In this document: piece after piece, positions 51,001-58,669 of the stretch
How the letters are laid out: each line of letters begins with the position of its first letter
Numbering within the stretch: the stretch's first letter is position 1
Origin: Salinibacter ruber DSM 13855
GTDB taxonomy: Bacteria > Bacteroidota > Rhodothermia > Rhodothermales > Salinibacteraceae
DNA length: 64,000 nucleotides
Reading direction: 5' to 3'
NCBI RefSeq assembly: GCF_000013045.1
Contig: NC_007677.1
Span: 806,001 to 870,000 of the forward strand
The notes under the pieces: generated by a model
What the model was told of the DNA's origin: nothing
What the model saw: the letters and a program-made list of their open reading frames with translations, nothing else
The model's database searches: none
Translations under genes and position numbers: made by a program

Positions 51001-52180
51001 CCGCCGCGACGGGCTGGTGGACGAGCGCCTGCCGGGGGACGTGTACCACGAGCTGTACGACGAGGCCTACCGGTTCGTCACCGCCGAGGGGTCCATTGGG
51101 CAGTTTCGATACCGGGTCGGGTACCGGGCGCTGGTCGACGAGACGGGGCGGCCTCGGGTGGTCGTCGGGGTTCCCACGCTTGCGCAGCAGGAGCAATTGC
51201 AGGAGGAAAAGTCGCGCACCCTGGCCTACCTCTTCGGGGCCCTGCTGCTGCTCGTCGTGGTGGTTATGCTCACGGGCGTGGTCCTGGCCAATGCCCTGGC
51301 CCGGCCCATCGCCCAGCTCCGGGAGGGCCTGGAGGCCGTGGGCGAGGGCCGGTTTACGCGCACCCTCTCCGTCGACACGCGGGACGAGGTGGGCGACCTC
51401 GTGCAGACGTTCAACGAGATGCGCGATCAGCTCGCCGAGAGCCGGCGCAAGCTGGCCCGGCAGGAGCGGGAGCTGGCGTGGCGCGAGATGGCCCGTCAGG
51501 TGGCCCACGAGATCAAAAACCCGCTCACGCCCATGAAGCTGTCCATCCAGCACCTCCGCCGGGCCTTCACGCGCACCGACGACGCCACGGACGCGGCCGA
51601 GTTTGCGGAGGTCTTCGACCGCATCACGAGCACGCTCGTGGAGCAGGTCGAGTCGCTCGTGCGCATCGCCGACGAGTTTTCGACCTTCGCCCGGCTGCCC
51701 ACCCGCGTCCCCGAGCCGATCGACCTGGTCGAGGTGGTTCGGGGGGCCGCGTCGCTCATGGAGGAGGAGGCGGCCAACGCCGAGGCTTTGGCCCTCGACC
51801 TGCCCGGCGACCCGTTGGTGGTGGAGGCGGACCGCGAAGAGCTGCGCCGCGTCTACATCAACCTCCTCAAAAACGCCCTGCAGGCCCTCCCCGACGACCG
51901 GGAGGGACGGGTCCGGGTCACCGCGCGCCGTGAAGAGAACGCGGGCGACGGGCCGTCGGTCTACAGCGAGGTGATCGACAACGGCACCGGCATCCCGCCG
52001 GAGGTGCAGGACAAGGTCTTCGAGCCCAACTTCTCAACGAAGACGAGCGGCACGGGCCTCGGGCTGGCCATCGCCCAGAAGAGCATCGATGAGCTGGGGG
52101 GCGCGATCGGCTACGAGACGACGGAGGGGGAGGGGACGACATTTTGGATCCGGCTTCCCCTCGTGGACGAGCCGGCCTGA
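48074..52180 (+). CDS. Very large NtrY-like sensor histidine kinase
   Basis: A 1368-residue membrane kinase. One N-terminal helix precedes a sensor-like segment, followed by a cluster of many helices (about 265-600), a second extracytoplasmic region, two or three further helices up to about 1075, and a HAMP segment (RPIAQLREGLEAVGEGRFTR). HisKA has the phospho-acceptor His near residue 1145 in VAHEIKNPLTPMKLSIQHL. HATPase motifs follow (NLLKNALQAL, DNGTGIPPEVQDKVFEPN, GTGLGLAIAQKSIDELGG). It resembles NtrY but is nearly twice as long. GTG 48071 is an alternative start. No response regulator gene is adjacent. Confidence 0.85.
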   Translation: MDRLLRMLRRRPWAWGGGLGICVGLLVTAGLRTYAVQSVAANAAARQEATVEAALATIQERFEGLRDRLHDRAEGLAADSTIWQDLRAWREQGTRPARLAQYVAARPPAARTAIEVYAPNGRVLAWAGPQVPVDSAQAGKGRAARPRTAVVRDGRGRWALAAWAPVTRGGTRLGAVRVVRVVRYRPPVQNRYVQATSLEAQWSRATGELVRVRWSGAPPATPHRALRGRNGAVLGYASVEPPPPDRLVDRTAAFYTDLLAAGAVGLLGWVLALGGHWYLRLARRPGLRRHWRARRAAAGRLALVALLAVGARYAMLSLDVPARWAAPGSGIAPLFNPTYFASTLGGGLFRSIGDLLLTGVWAAGLATGVVYLARHYRPRAEVLSGLPEAFRRYAPDRPHAARYLGILVGLVAGSLGAIVVLAFIVRRAVFDSTLDFFARTGLLPEPLVLGVLCGLFLLVAAGILVGIGGTWGALRRLLHHRPRNWPRGIGLVLGTGLYGGALAALYLGTDVQAFVSLPYVLALLAGVGGLATYGLVGPAHGDEALTLRGLLGGLFAVTLLLYPLLYAGMDAKRQEHMVDAARSFERGQDPRVLYSVRRVLRSAAEALGPSVRAADPASEARLDSIAPQVVRESLLSSLATYEVRLSVLEWDGTVRRQYTADGPVAAGEQTEDAARRAFAGLWSRYGQRPGPVVEQLSAGAPVRTAETRRVQYAGLLGVPTGGEFVEGWVLVRIEPQSVLPGTGFGLSRVLLPDGSFGDLYADLSLAEFRDGRLVRSVGEAFGRARLRPPKRDALRGKPGVWRNETVQGREYLTHYRRFVPVGETTPSTVAVRIPATLAFDHLYYLLRLTVAGLCVGLVVYLLGLYVRHRRGRLPASRVRFRNKVLNAFLVVGIVSMVAVGVVGVRVVTGENERAIERRMHDQLTRVEETLALAARPGEPLWRTAKRMDVDTLAARVGLDLHLYDEGRLARTSQPRLRRDGLVDERLPGDVYHELYDEAYRFVTAEGSIGQFRYRVGYRALVDETGRPRVVVGVPTLAQQEQLQEEKSRTLAYLFGALLLLVVVVMLTGVVLANALARPIAQLREGLEAVGEGRFTRTLSVDTRDEVGDLVQTFNEMRDQLAESRRKLARQERELAWREMARQVAHEIKNPLTPMKLSIQHLRRAFTRTDDATDAAEFAEVFDRITSTLVEQVESLVRIADEFSTFARLPTRVPEPIDLVEVVRGAASLMEEEAANAEALALDLPGDPLVVEADREELRRVYINLLKNALQALPDDREGRVRVTARREENAGDGPSVYSEVIDNGTGIPPEVQDKVFEPNFSTKTSGTGLGLAIAQKSIDELGGAIGYETTEGEGTTFWIRLPLVDEPA

Positions 52181-52198
52181 GGAGGACGCCGGTCCGGG

Positions 52199-53455
52199 CT
52201 ACGCGGCCGTGGAGCCCGACCGGGCCGCGGCGCGAATCTGCTCGATGCGTTGGGAGAGGGGCGGATGGGAGTACTCCAGCGCCACCGTGAGGGGGTGGGG
52301 CGTGAGGTTCGAGAGATTGGTTTCCGCGAGGCGCTTTAGCCCGCCGACCAGCGGCCCGTCCCGGTCGGTGGTCTCCACCGCAAAGCGGTCGGCCTGAAAC
52401 TCGTGGCGGCGCGCCCAGGCGTTGAGCGGGATCGAGAGCAGCAGGTCCACCGGCGAGTAGACCAGGCCGAAGAACAGCAGCCCCGTGTAGACGGACGGCT
52501 GGTCGACGTAAAAGGCGTGGAAGAGGCCCTCCACCTGCAGGAAGAGGGAGAGCAGCAAAAAGAGGACGCCGGTCTGCACCACGCTGGTGGCGATGCGCTG
52601 CGGGATGTGGTTGAGCTTATAGTGCCCCATCTCGTGGGCCACCACCGACCGCAGCTCGTCCACGGACAACTGCTCCACGAGCGTGTCGAAGAGCACGATG
52701 CGCCGGTTGGCCCCGAAGCCGGTGAAGAAGGCATTCGCCTTGTTCGAGCGGCGCGACCCGTCCATCACGTAGACCTCGCCGACCGGAAAGTCGACCGAGT
52801 CGGCGTAGGACAGGATCGATTCGCGAAGCGCCCCCTCCTCCAGCGGCTCGAAGTCGTTGAAGAGGGGCATCAGGTAGCGGGGGGCGAAGAACTGAAGCCC
52901 TAGCATCACCGCCGTCACCACGGCCCAGGCGTACACCCAGCCGTACGGGCCGGTGGACTGAAAGAACCAGAGGATCGCGGCCAGGAGCGGCCCCCCAAGG
53001 GCCACCCCGAGCGCGACGCTCTTCAGCAGGTCCAGCGCGAAGGTCCGAGGCGTCGTCTCGTTGAAGCCGAACCGCTCCTCGATCCCGAACGTGGAGTAGA
53101 GCGAGAACGGCAGCGCCAGCAGTCCGCGCCCGAGGACGAGGAGGCCGATGTAACACAGCCCCGTCCCGATCGGCCCGAAGCCCCAGCCGCGCACGACCGT
53201 ATCGAGCCCCTCGAAGCCGCCCGCAAACCAGAAGACGAGCAGCACTGCCAGGCCGAACGTGGACGACACGAGCCCGAAGCGGGTCGTCGTGCGGGTGTAT
53301 GCCTGGGCGCGCTCGTACTCTGCCTCGTCGAACGTATCGCGAAACTCCGCCGGCAACTCGGGCTGGAGGTGGCGAAGATTGAGGAGGTCCGAGCCGAGGT
53401 TGAGGACGTACTCGGCCAGGAGGGCGGCGAGGATGAGGGCGGCGTAGGTGTTCAC
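52199..53455 (-). CDS. M48 family (Ste24-like) membrane metallopeptidase
   Basis: A 418-residue peptidase with several membrane helices. The zinc site is HEMGH at residues 274-278 in SVVAHEMGHYKLNHIP, and EFQADRFAVETTDR supplies the third ligand. An N-terminal Ste24-type region (EFRDTFDEAEYERAQAYTR) is also present. Such proteases degrade misfolded membrane proteins or process CAAX-like substrates. It converges with the histidine kinase gene, the two stops 18 bases apart. Confidence 0.9.
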   Translation of the reverse strand: MNTYAALILAALLAEYVLNLGSDLLNLRHLQPELPAEFRDTFDEAEYERAQAYTRTTTRFGLVSSTFGLAVLLVFWFAGGFEGLDTVVRGWGFGPIGTGLCYIGLLVLGRGLLALPFSLYSTFGIEERFGFNETTPRTFALDLLKSVALGVALGGPLLAAILWFFQSTGPYGWVYAWAVVTAVMLGLQFFAPRYLMPLFNDFEPLEEGALRESILSYADSVDFPVGEVYVMDGSRRSNKANAFFTGFGANRRIVLFDTLVEQLSVDELRSVVAHEMGHYKLNHIPQRIATSVVQTGVLFLLLSLFLQVEGLFHAFYVDQPSVYTGLLFFGLVYSPVDLLLSIPLNAWARRHEFQADRFAVETTDRDGPLVGGLKRLAETNLSNLTPHPLTVALEYSHPPLSQRIEQIRAAARSGSTAA

Positions 53456-53600
53456 GTCGACGCTAGGATGGACTCAGCAGAGGGGAGTCGGAATCATCGG
53501 ATGAATGGACGGGCGACGGCGGGGTTCAGTTTTTTTAGAACCGCCGTGGGAGCGGGTCGTATGCGTGATTGAACGGTCTTTTCACCAAACGCCGGAAAAA

Positions 53601-53831
53601 ATGCAGGTAACCATCGACCTTCCGGACGACGTGGGACTGGACGAGCACGAGGCGAAAGAACGGGTCGTCGCGTTGCTGTACGAGGCGGGGATGCTTTCGG
53701 AAAAGCAGGGACGAGATGTTCTTGGACTCTCGCGTCGGGCCTTTCAAGAGATGCTCTCGGAGCACGACGTGGCGTACATGAACAGCGATCCGGAGGACAT
53801 TCAGTATGAGTTGCGACATCGACGGGAGTGA
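53601..53831 (+). CDS. UPF0175 family antitoxin
   Basis: A 76-residue UPF0175 protein: VTIDLPDDVGLDEHEAKERV, VALLYEAGMLSEKQGRDVLG and a SRRAFQEMLSEHDV helix-turn-helix-like segment. It pairs with the DUF3368 toxin whose start (GTG 53883) follows 51 bases downstream. ATG 53601 is chosen; the longer frame crosses the divergent promoter of the peptidase gene. Both members of this pair are intact, unlike the related pair at 27852-28621. Confidence 0.8.
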   Translation: MQVTIDLPDDVGLDEHEAKERVVALLYEAGMLSEKQGRDVLGLSRRAFQEMLSEHDVAYMNSDPEDIQYELRHRRE

Positions 53832-53882
53832 TTTGTCCGCTCGCACTCCCGTTGGAATGTGTGAACCGATTGCCTTGACTCT

Positions 53883-54383
53883 GTGGAAGGCTGGGACGTC
53901 CTTGTGAGCGATACCGGACCGTTAATCAGTCTGGAGTCACCCCCAACGGGATTCCAGTGGATCCGGTCGGTCCTCGACCGGCTCATCATTCCTCCGACTG
54001 TGCTGGATGAGGCTGCTCATCCGTATGAGGAACGACAGGCGTTTCTGGAAGAAGCGGGGCTTCGTCGTCTGATTGACGTGCGGCGTCCGGAGACTCGCTC
54101 GAAGGCAGATCCAGGATCAGGGTGGCACGTGTTGGATGAAGGAGAACAAGAGGCGATTTCCCTTGCCCGAGAACTGGAGTATCCTCTCCTCATTGAGGAA
54201 ACGGCCGGGCGTCGCGTGGCCAAGAGCCTCGGGTGCGAGGTTTCGGGGATTGCTGGTCTGATAGATCGAGCCCGTCAGGACGACTTCCTCTCGTTTGCAG
54301 AAGCCACGGAAATGTGGCGGATTCTTCTGAAAAAGAATCGGATTTCCGAGTCCCTTTACCAGTCTCCGGTGCAGAACGAATAG
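53883..54383 (+). CDS. DUF3368 PIN-like toxin
   Basis: A 166-residue PIN-like protein: VLVSDTGPLISLE with the first Asp, RLIIPPTVLDEAAHPYEERQ, VLDEGEQEAISLARELEYPL with the middle Glu, LLIEETAGRRVAKSLGCEVS and a final helix. It is longer than the usual DUF3368 protein but undisrupted. Probably a ribonuclease toxin neutralised by the UPF0175 protein. GTG 53883 is the frame's first start; GTG 53904 (VSDTGPLI) is an alternative. Confidence 0.75.
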   Translation: MEGWDVLVSDTGPLISLESPPTGFQWIRSVLDRLIIPPTVLDEAAHPYEERQAFLEEAGLRRLIDVRRPETRSKADPGSGWHVLDEGEQEAISLARELEYPLLIEETAGRRVAKSLGCEVSGIAGLIDRARQDDFLSFAEATEMWRILLKKNRISESLYQSPVQNE

Positions 54384-54715
54384 TGGTCTACCGCTCAGCG
54401 GGCAGAACGGCCCTCCGATCCGTCGACAGCGCCTGCACGTCAAGGGCCGCATCGGCCTCGACGGCGACCCCGTCAACACGTCCGACCACGTCCGCCTCGC
54501 GAGCGCGCTCGGAGGCGGCAGATGGCGACCGTGGGCGGGCTGTGCGTGGACGCGTGGAGGTGCGGAGGAATGGAAAAAGAGCCGACGCCGGAAGTCAGCT
54601 CGACTGAAAGATCACAGTCTCGGGGCGTGTGAAGGAGATGGTGGCAGGAGAAACGGACAGTAACCGTGGGTCGAGGGGATAACTGCTCTGCTCGGTTTGC
54701 AGGGTGACGTGCTGC
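54384..54715. other. Intergenic region, possible gene scrap
   Basis: 332 bases without a supported gene. A plus-strand frame around 54430-54530 reads HVKGRIGLDGDPVNTSDHVR, which looks coding but which I cannot assign and which has no start or normal end. It may be the relic of a lost gene. Confidence 0.4.
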
Positions 54716-55009
54716 TCAGGTGTTCTTCGGCCGCACGTTCACGTCGACCTCCAGCCCCGCCCGGTCCAGCATGTTAATCAGCGCGTCGATGCTGAAGGCC
54801 TGAATCTTACCGTTCATCAGTGCGCTGATGCGAGCCTGCGTCGTGTCCAACCCGTCGGCTGCCTCCGCCTGCGTGATGCCTTGCTTCCGGAGGAAGCGCT
54901 CCAGAGGGGCCATCAGGCGGGCCCGCACGCGAAGCGATTCGGCTTCGCCACCGTCGAAGCCAAGATCCCTGAAGACGTTTCCGGACGATTCGGTGATGTC
55001 GGTGTTCAT
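54716..55009 (-). CDS. XRE-family HTH antitoxin-like protein
   Basis: A 97-residue HTH_37-type protein: NVFRDLGFDGGEAESLRVRA, LERFLRKQGITQAEAADGLD and TTQARISALMNGKIQAFSID, with the HTH at about 49-70. Proteins of this type are antitoxins to RelE-like (Gp49/HigB) toxins, whose gene normally precedes them. Here the upstream neighbour is treZ, so no toxin is present. ATG 55009 is preferred; the longer frame overlaps treZ. Confidence 0.75.
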   Translation of the reverse strand: MNTDITESSGNVFRDLGFDGGEAESLRVRARLMAPLERFLRKQGITQAEAADGLDTTQARISALMNGKIQAFSIDALINMLDRAGLEVDVNVRPKNT

Positions 55010-55065
55010 GGTCTCGGTCGGGGAAGGGAGAAACGTCAGCAATCCTGGCACGAGAGGGCCCGTAA

Positions 55066-56838
55066 TCATTCCGCCCGCACGACCACCGCCCCAGGCCGCG
55101 AAAACGACACCGTCTCCACCGTAAACGCCGGGGGGCGCGGGGCCGGGGTGTAGCCGGCCTGCTCGGTGTGAAGCAGTACGGAAGTCCCGGAGGCCAGGTC
55201 CAGATCGGCGGTGCCCTCCAGATTTACGGCAACGTGGATCGGCGGGCGCTCCAGCCGAAGCGTCGTATCGCTCGGCGCCTCCACGGTCAGCTCGTCGCCG
55301 AGCCGGGGCCGCAGGGCCAGCAGGTCGTGGTAGAGCGCGAGCACGCCGTCGTGGGGCGGGCGGGTGGGCTCCTCCCAGTCCAGCACGCTGCGCTCGAACG
55401 GGACCGGGGCCTGCGGGTCGGGCACCGCGCCCTCAAACCCCGAGAAGTCCGCGAACTCGTCCCTGCGCCCTTCGGTGACCGACGGGCCGAGCTCCTCGTC
55501 GTGGTCGGTGAAAAACTGGAACGGGGTGGAGGCGGCCCACTCCTGGCCCATGAACAGCAGCGGCACCTCCGGCACCACGCAGAGGAGCACCGAGAGGGCC
55601 CGGTACGTGGCGGGCGACACGTCGCCCGTGAGGCGGTTGCCGGTGGGGCGGTTGCCCACCTGGTCGTGGTTCTGGATGAAGACGACGCACTCCGTGCGGG
55701 CCACCGGGCCCGGATCGGTGCCCCGCGGCTCGCCCAGGTGTTCGGAGTGCTCGCCGCGGAAGAACCAGCCGTCGCGGATCGAGGTGGCAATGTCGGCGGC
55801 CGTAGTGTCCTGGTAGTCGCGGTAGTAGCCTTCGGTGTCCCCCGCCGTGAGGACGCGCAGCTGGTGGTGCAGGTCGTCGCTCCACACCGCGTCGAGCCCG
55901 TAGCCGCCGTCGTCGCGGGGCTGCACGAGGCGGTTCAAGTTGCGGCGGTCCTCGGCGATGAGGTGCCGTTCGGGGCCGTCGACGTGTTCGCCCACCGCGG
56001 CCGACAGCTCCGCCAGAAAGTGCGGATCGCTCTCGTCGCGGAGGGCGTGGGTGGCGTCGAGGCGGAGGCCGTCGACGTGGTACTCGCGCAGCCAGTGCAG
56101 CGCATTGTCGAGGAAGAAGCGCCGCACGCCCGCCGCCCCGTCGCCGTCGAGGTTGATCGCCGGGCCCCAGGGCGTCTCGGACGTGTCGGTGAGAAAGGGG
56201 CCAAAGGCGTTGGCGTAGGCGCCGTCGGGGCCCAGGTGGTTGTAGATGACGTCCAGGATCACGGCGAGGCCGGTCTGGTGGGCCGCGTCCACGAGGCGGC
56301 GCAGGGCCTCGGGCCGGCCGTACGTGTGTGCCGGGGCGAACCAGGCCGCCGGGTCGTAGCCCCAATTGCGGGCGCCCGGGAAGTCGTGCACCGGCATCAG
56401 TTCGATCGCCGTGACGCCCAGATCCCGCAGGTACGCGAGCTGCTCGCGGACGCCGTCGAAGGTGCCCGCCTCGGTGAAGGCACCGACGTGCAGCTCATAG
56501 ACCACGAGGTCCTCGCGGGGAATTCCGTTCCAGTCCGCGTCGCCCCACTCGTATGCGTCGGGGGCGATCACCTCGGAGGGGCCGTGCACGCCCTCGGGTT
56601 GGAAGCGGGCGGCGGGGTCGGGAAAGGGCCCCTCGTCGCCCAGCCGGAACCGGTAGCGCGTGCCGGGGCCGGCGGCGTCCGTGGTGCACGCGAACAGGCC
56701 GTCCTCGGTCTCCGACAGGGGGAGGGACGGCCCGCCGCCGAGCGCCAGGGTGACGGCGTCGGCCGCCGGGGCCCAGACGCAGAACGTGACGGCATCGTCG
56801 TGGGGATGGGCGCCGTGGAGGGGAAAAGAGGGAGACAT
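55066..56838 (-). CDS. treZ: Malto-oligosyltrehalose trehalohydrolase
   Basis: A 590-residue GH13 enzyme with an N-terminal beta-sandwich (VTFCVWAPAADAVTLALGGG) and a TIM barrel: YELHVGAFTEAGTFDGV, IELMPVHDFPGARNWGYD, VILDVIYNHLGPDG, DGLRLDATHALRDES with the nucleophile, LIAEDRRN with the acid and FIQNHDQVGNR with the third carboxylate. It releases trehalose from maltooligosyltrehalose. Trehalose would serve as a compatible solute. The TreY partner is not in the window. ATG 56838 gives the standard N-terminus; the very long upstream extension is noise. Confidence 0.9.
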   Translation of the reverse strand: MSPSFPLHGAHPHDDAVTFCVWAPAADAVTLALGGGPSLPLSETEDGLFACTTDAAGPGTRYRFRLGDEGPFPDPAARFQPEGVHGPSEVIAPDAYEWGDADWNGIPREDLVVYELHVGAFTEAGTFDGVREQLAYLRDLGVTAIELMPVHDFPGARNWGYDPAAWFAPAHTYGRPEALRRLVDAAHQTGLAVILDVIYNHLGPDGAYANAFGPFLTDTSETPWGPAINLDGDGAAGVRRFFLDNALHWLREYHVDGLRLDATHALRDESDPHFLAELSAAVGEHVDGPERHLIAEDRRNLNRLVQPRDDGGYGLDAVWSDDLHHQLRVLTAGDTEGYYRDYQDTTAADIATSIRDGWFFRGEHSEHLGEPRGTDPGPVARTECVVFIQNHDQVGNRPTGNRLTGDVSPATYRALSVLLCVVPEVPLLFMGQEWAASTPFQFFTDHDEELGPSVTEGRRDEFADFSGFEGAVPDPQAPVPFERSVLDWEEPTRPPHDGVLALYHDLLALRPRLGDELTVEAPSDTTLRLERPPIHVAVNLEGTADLDLASGTSVLLHTEQAGYTPAPRPPAFTVETVSFSRPGAVVVRAE

Positions 56839-57028
56839 GCGAGACGGGGACAAAACGGGGGGCGGTACGGAGAGCGACGGCCGCTGGAGAGGCCACGCCG
56901 GAGACGGACGGTGCCTGCGCCACGCGTCCGGAAGGCCATCGGGCAATCGCGGGGAGCCGTCCCCGAATCGGCCCCACCCGGTGACGCGACGCCCGGCGCA
57001 GTGCGACCGCGGGTGGCAGGGCGAGAAA

Positions 57029-58549
57029 CTAGTCGCCGTATCCGGACGCCCGTCCGTACAGGTGCGTGAGCTGCGCGAGCCGCGTCTCGTCCTCCTCGGC
57101 GATCTGGTCGGGGGTGAAGCGCCATGCCCAGTTGTCCCCCATCGTCCCCGGGGTGTTGATGCGGCCCTCGCTACCCAGCCCAATCACGTCCTGAAGGGGG
57201 GTCACCACGCGGTCGGCGACCGACGCCATCATTGCCCGGAGCGCCTGCCGGTGGACGCTCTCGTCGGGGTTCGTGTCGGGCAGGTTGAGGTACGAGTGCG
57301 CAAAATTGCGCTCCTTGTCGGAGAGGTCGTCCCGCCACCAGCCGACGATCGTGTTGTTGTCGTGCGTGCCGGTGTAGGCGACCATGTTGCGGCGGTGGTG
57401 GTGCGGGAGAAAGTCGTTGTCCGGGCCGCCGCCGAAGGCGAACTGCAGGACGGCCATGCCCGGAAAGTCGAACGTGTCCCGCAGCGCCCCTACCGAATCG
57501 GTGACGATGCCGAGGTCCTCGGCGACGACGGGCAGCTCCCCGAACTCGTCCTCCATGGCACGGAAGAACGCGGCCCCCGGCCCGCTCTCCCACGAGCCGT
57601 CGATGGCGGTGTCGTGCCCGGCAGGGATCGACCAGTACTCGTCGAAGCCCCGGAAGTGGTCGAGCCGAACGAGGTCGAACAGCTCGAATGCGCGCCGCAG
57701 CCGCTCCGTCCACCACGCGAAGTCGTGCTCTTCCATCCGGTCCCACCGGTAGAGGGGATTGCCCCACCGCTGGCCCTCCGGGCTGAAGTAGTCGGGCGGC
57801 ACCCCGGCCACCGACGTCGGGGTGCCGTCGTCGTCGAGCCGGAAGCGCTCCTGATGGGCCCACACGTCGGCGCTGTCGGGGGCAACGTAGATCGGCAGGT
57901 CCCCAAACAGCCGGATGTCGCGGGCGTGGCAGTAGGCCTGCAGGGCCGTCCACTGGCGGTGGAAGAGGTACTGCCAGTAGACGTGTCGCTCGATGGCGGT
58001 CTCGTGTTCGTCGCGGGCGCGCTTGAGGGCCTCCGGGTCGCGCCGCACGAGGGCCGACGACCACTCGGTCCAGGCGGACCCGCCGTGGGCGTCCTTCAGG
58101 GCGGCGTAGAGGGCGTAGTCGTCAAGCCAGGCGGATTGGGACGCCCGAAACTGCTGCACGCGCGTTGCCTCCGGGGTCGATACGTCGGCCCGAAACCGGC
58201 GGAAGGCCGTGCGGAGGACCTTCCGCTTGCGGGGGACGAGGCGCGCGTAGTCGACGTGGTCGGCGGGCAGCTCCGTGAGGGGGGCGAGGTCGTCCTCCGT
58301 GAGGAGCCCGTCCTCCACGAGCGGCTCGGGGCTGATCAGAAGCGGATTGCCGGCAAACGTGGAGGAGCTGGAGTAGGGCGAGGCGCCGGGCCCGATGGGA
58401 CCGACCGGCAGCACCTGCCACAGCCGCTGGTTGGTGCGGGTGAGGAGGTCGGCAAACTGAAACGCGGCCGGGCCCAGGTCGCCGATGCCGTACCGGCTGG
58501 GCAGGGCGCTGACGGGGAGGAGAAGGCCGCTCGTGCGTCGAGAATCCAC
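57029..58549 (-). CDS. malQ: 4-alpha-glucanotransferase (amylomaltase)
   Basis: A 506-residue GH77 enzyme: SGLLLPVSALPSRYGIGDLG, QVLPVGPIGPGASPYSSSST, DLPIYVAPDSADVWAHQERF, VRLDHFRGFDEYWSIPAG with the nucleophile Asp, VVAEDLGIVTDSVGALRD with the acid Glu and YTGTHDNNTIVGWW with the third Asp. It transfers glucan segments between alpha-1,4-glucans. It lies 190 bases upstream of treZ on the same strand, in line with glucan remodelling to feed trehalose synthesis. Confidence 0.95.
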   Translation of the reverse strand: MDSRRTSGLLLPVSALPSRYGIGDLGPAAFQFADLLTRTNQRLWQVLPVGPIGPGASPYSSSSTFAGNPLLISPEPLVEDGLLTEDDLAPLTELPADHVDYARLVPRKRKVLRTAFRRFRADVSTPEATRVQQFRASQSAWLDDYALYAALKDAHGGSAWTEWSSALVRRDPEALKRARDEHETAIERHVYWQYLFHRQWTALQAYCHARDIRLFGDLPIYVAPDSADVWAHQERFRLDDDGTPTSVAGVPPDYFSPEGQRWGNPLYRWDRMEEHDFAWWTERLRRAFELFDLVRLDHFRGFDEYWSIPAGHDTAIDGSWESGPGAAFFRAMEDEFGELPVVAEDLGIVTDSVGALRDTFDFPGMAVLQFAFGGGPDNDFLPHHHRRNMVAYTGTHDNNTIVGWWRDDLSDKERNFAHSYLNLPDTNPDESVHRQALRAMMASVADRVVTPLQDVIGLGSEGRINTPGTMGDNWAWRFTPDQIAEEDETRLAQLTHLYGRASGYGD

Positions 58550-58669
58550 GGGAGAAAACGGTTGATGAGGGGATTGTCGGGATGGGGGCGGCGCGACGCT
58601 GCGGCCACCGAACCGGGCGCGACGAGTGCGAGACGGGGCCGTGGCGGGCCGGGGGGCCCGCGGCCCGGG

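Noticed and set aside
48544-51933. A 1129-codon open frame overlapping the histidine kinase gene
   Set aside because: It lies in a shifted frame of a GC-rich gene, is dominated by Arg, Pro, Gly and Ala and shows no domain; the kinase frame has all catalytic motifs.
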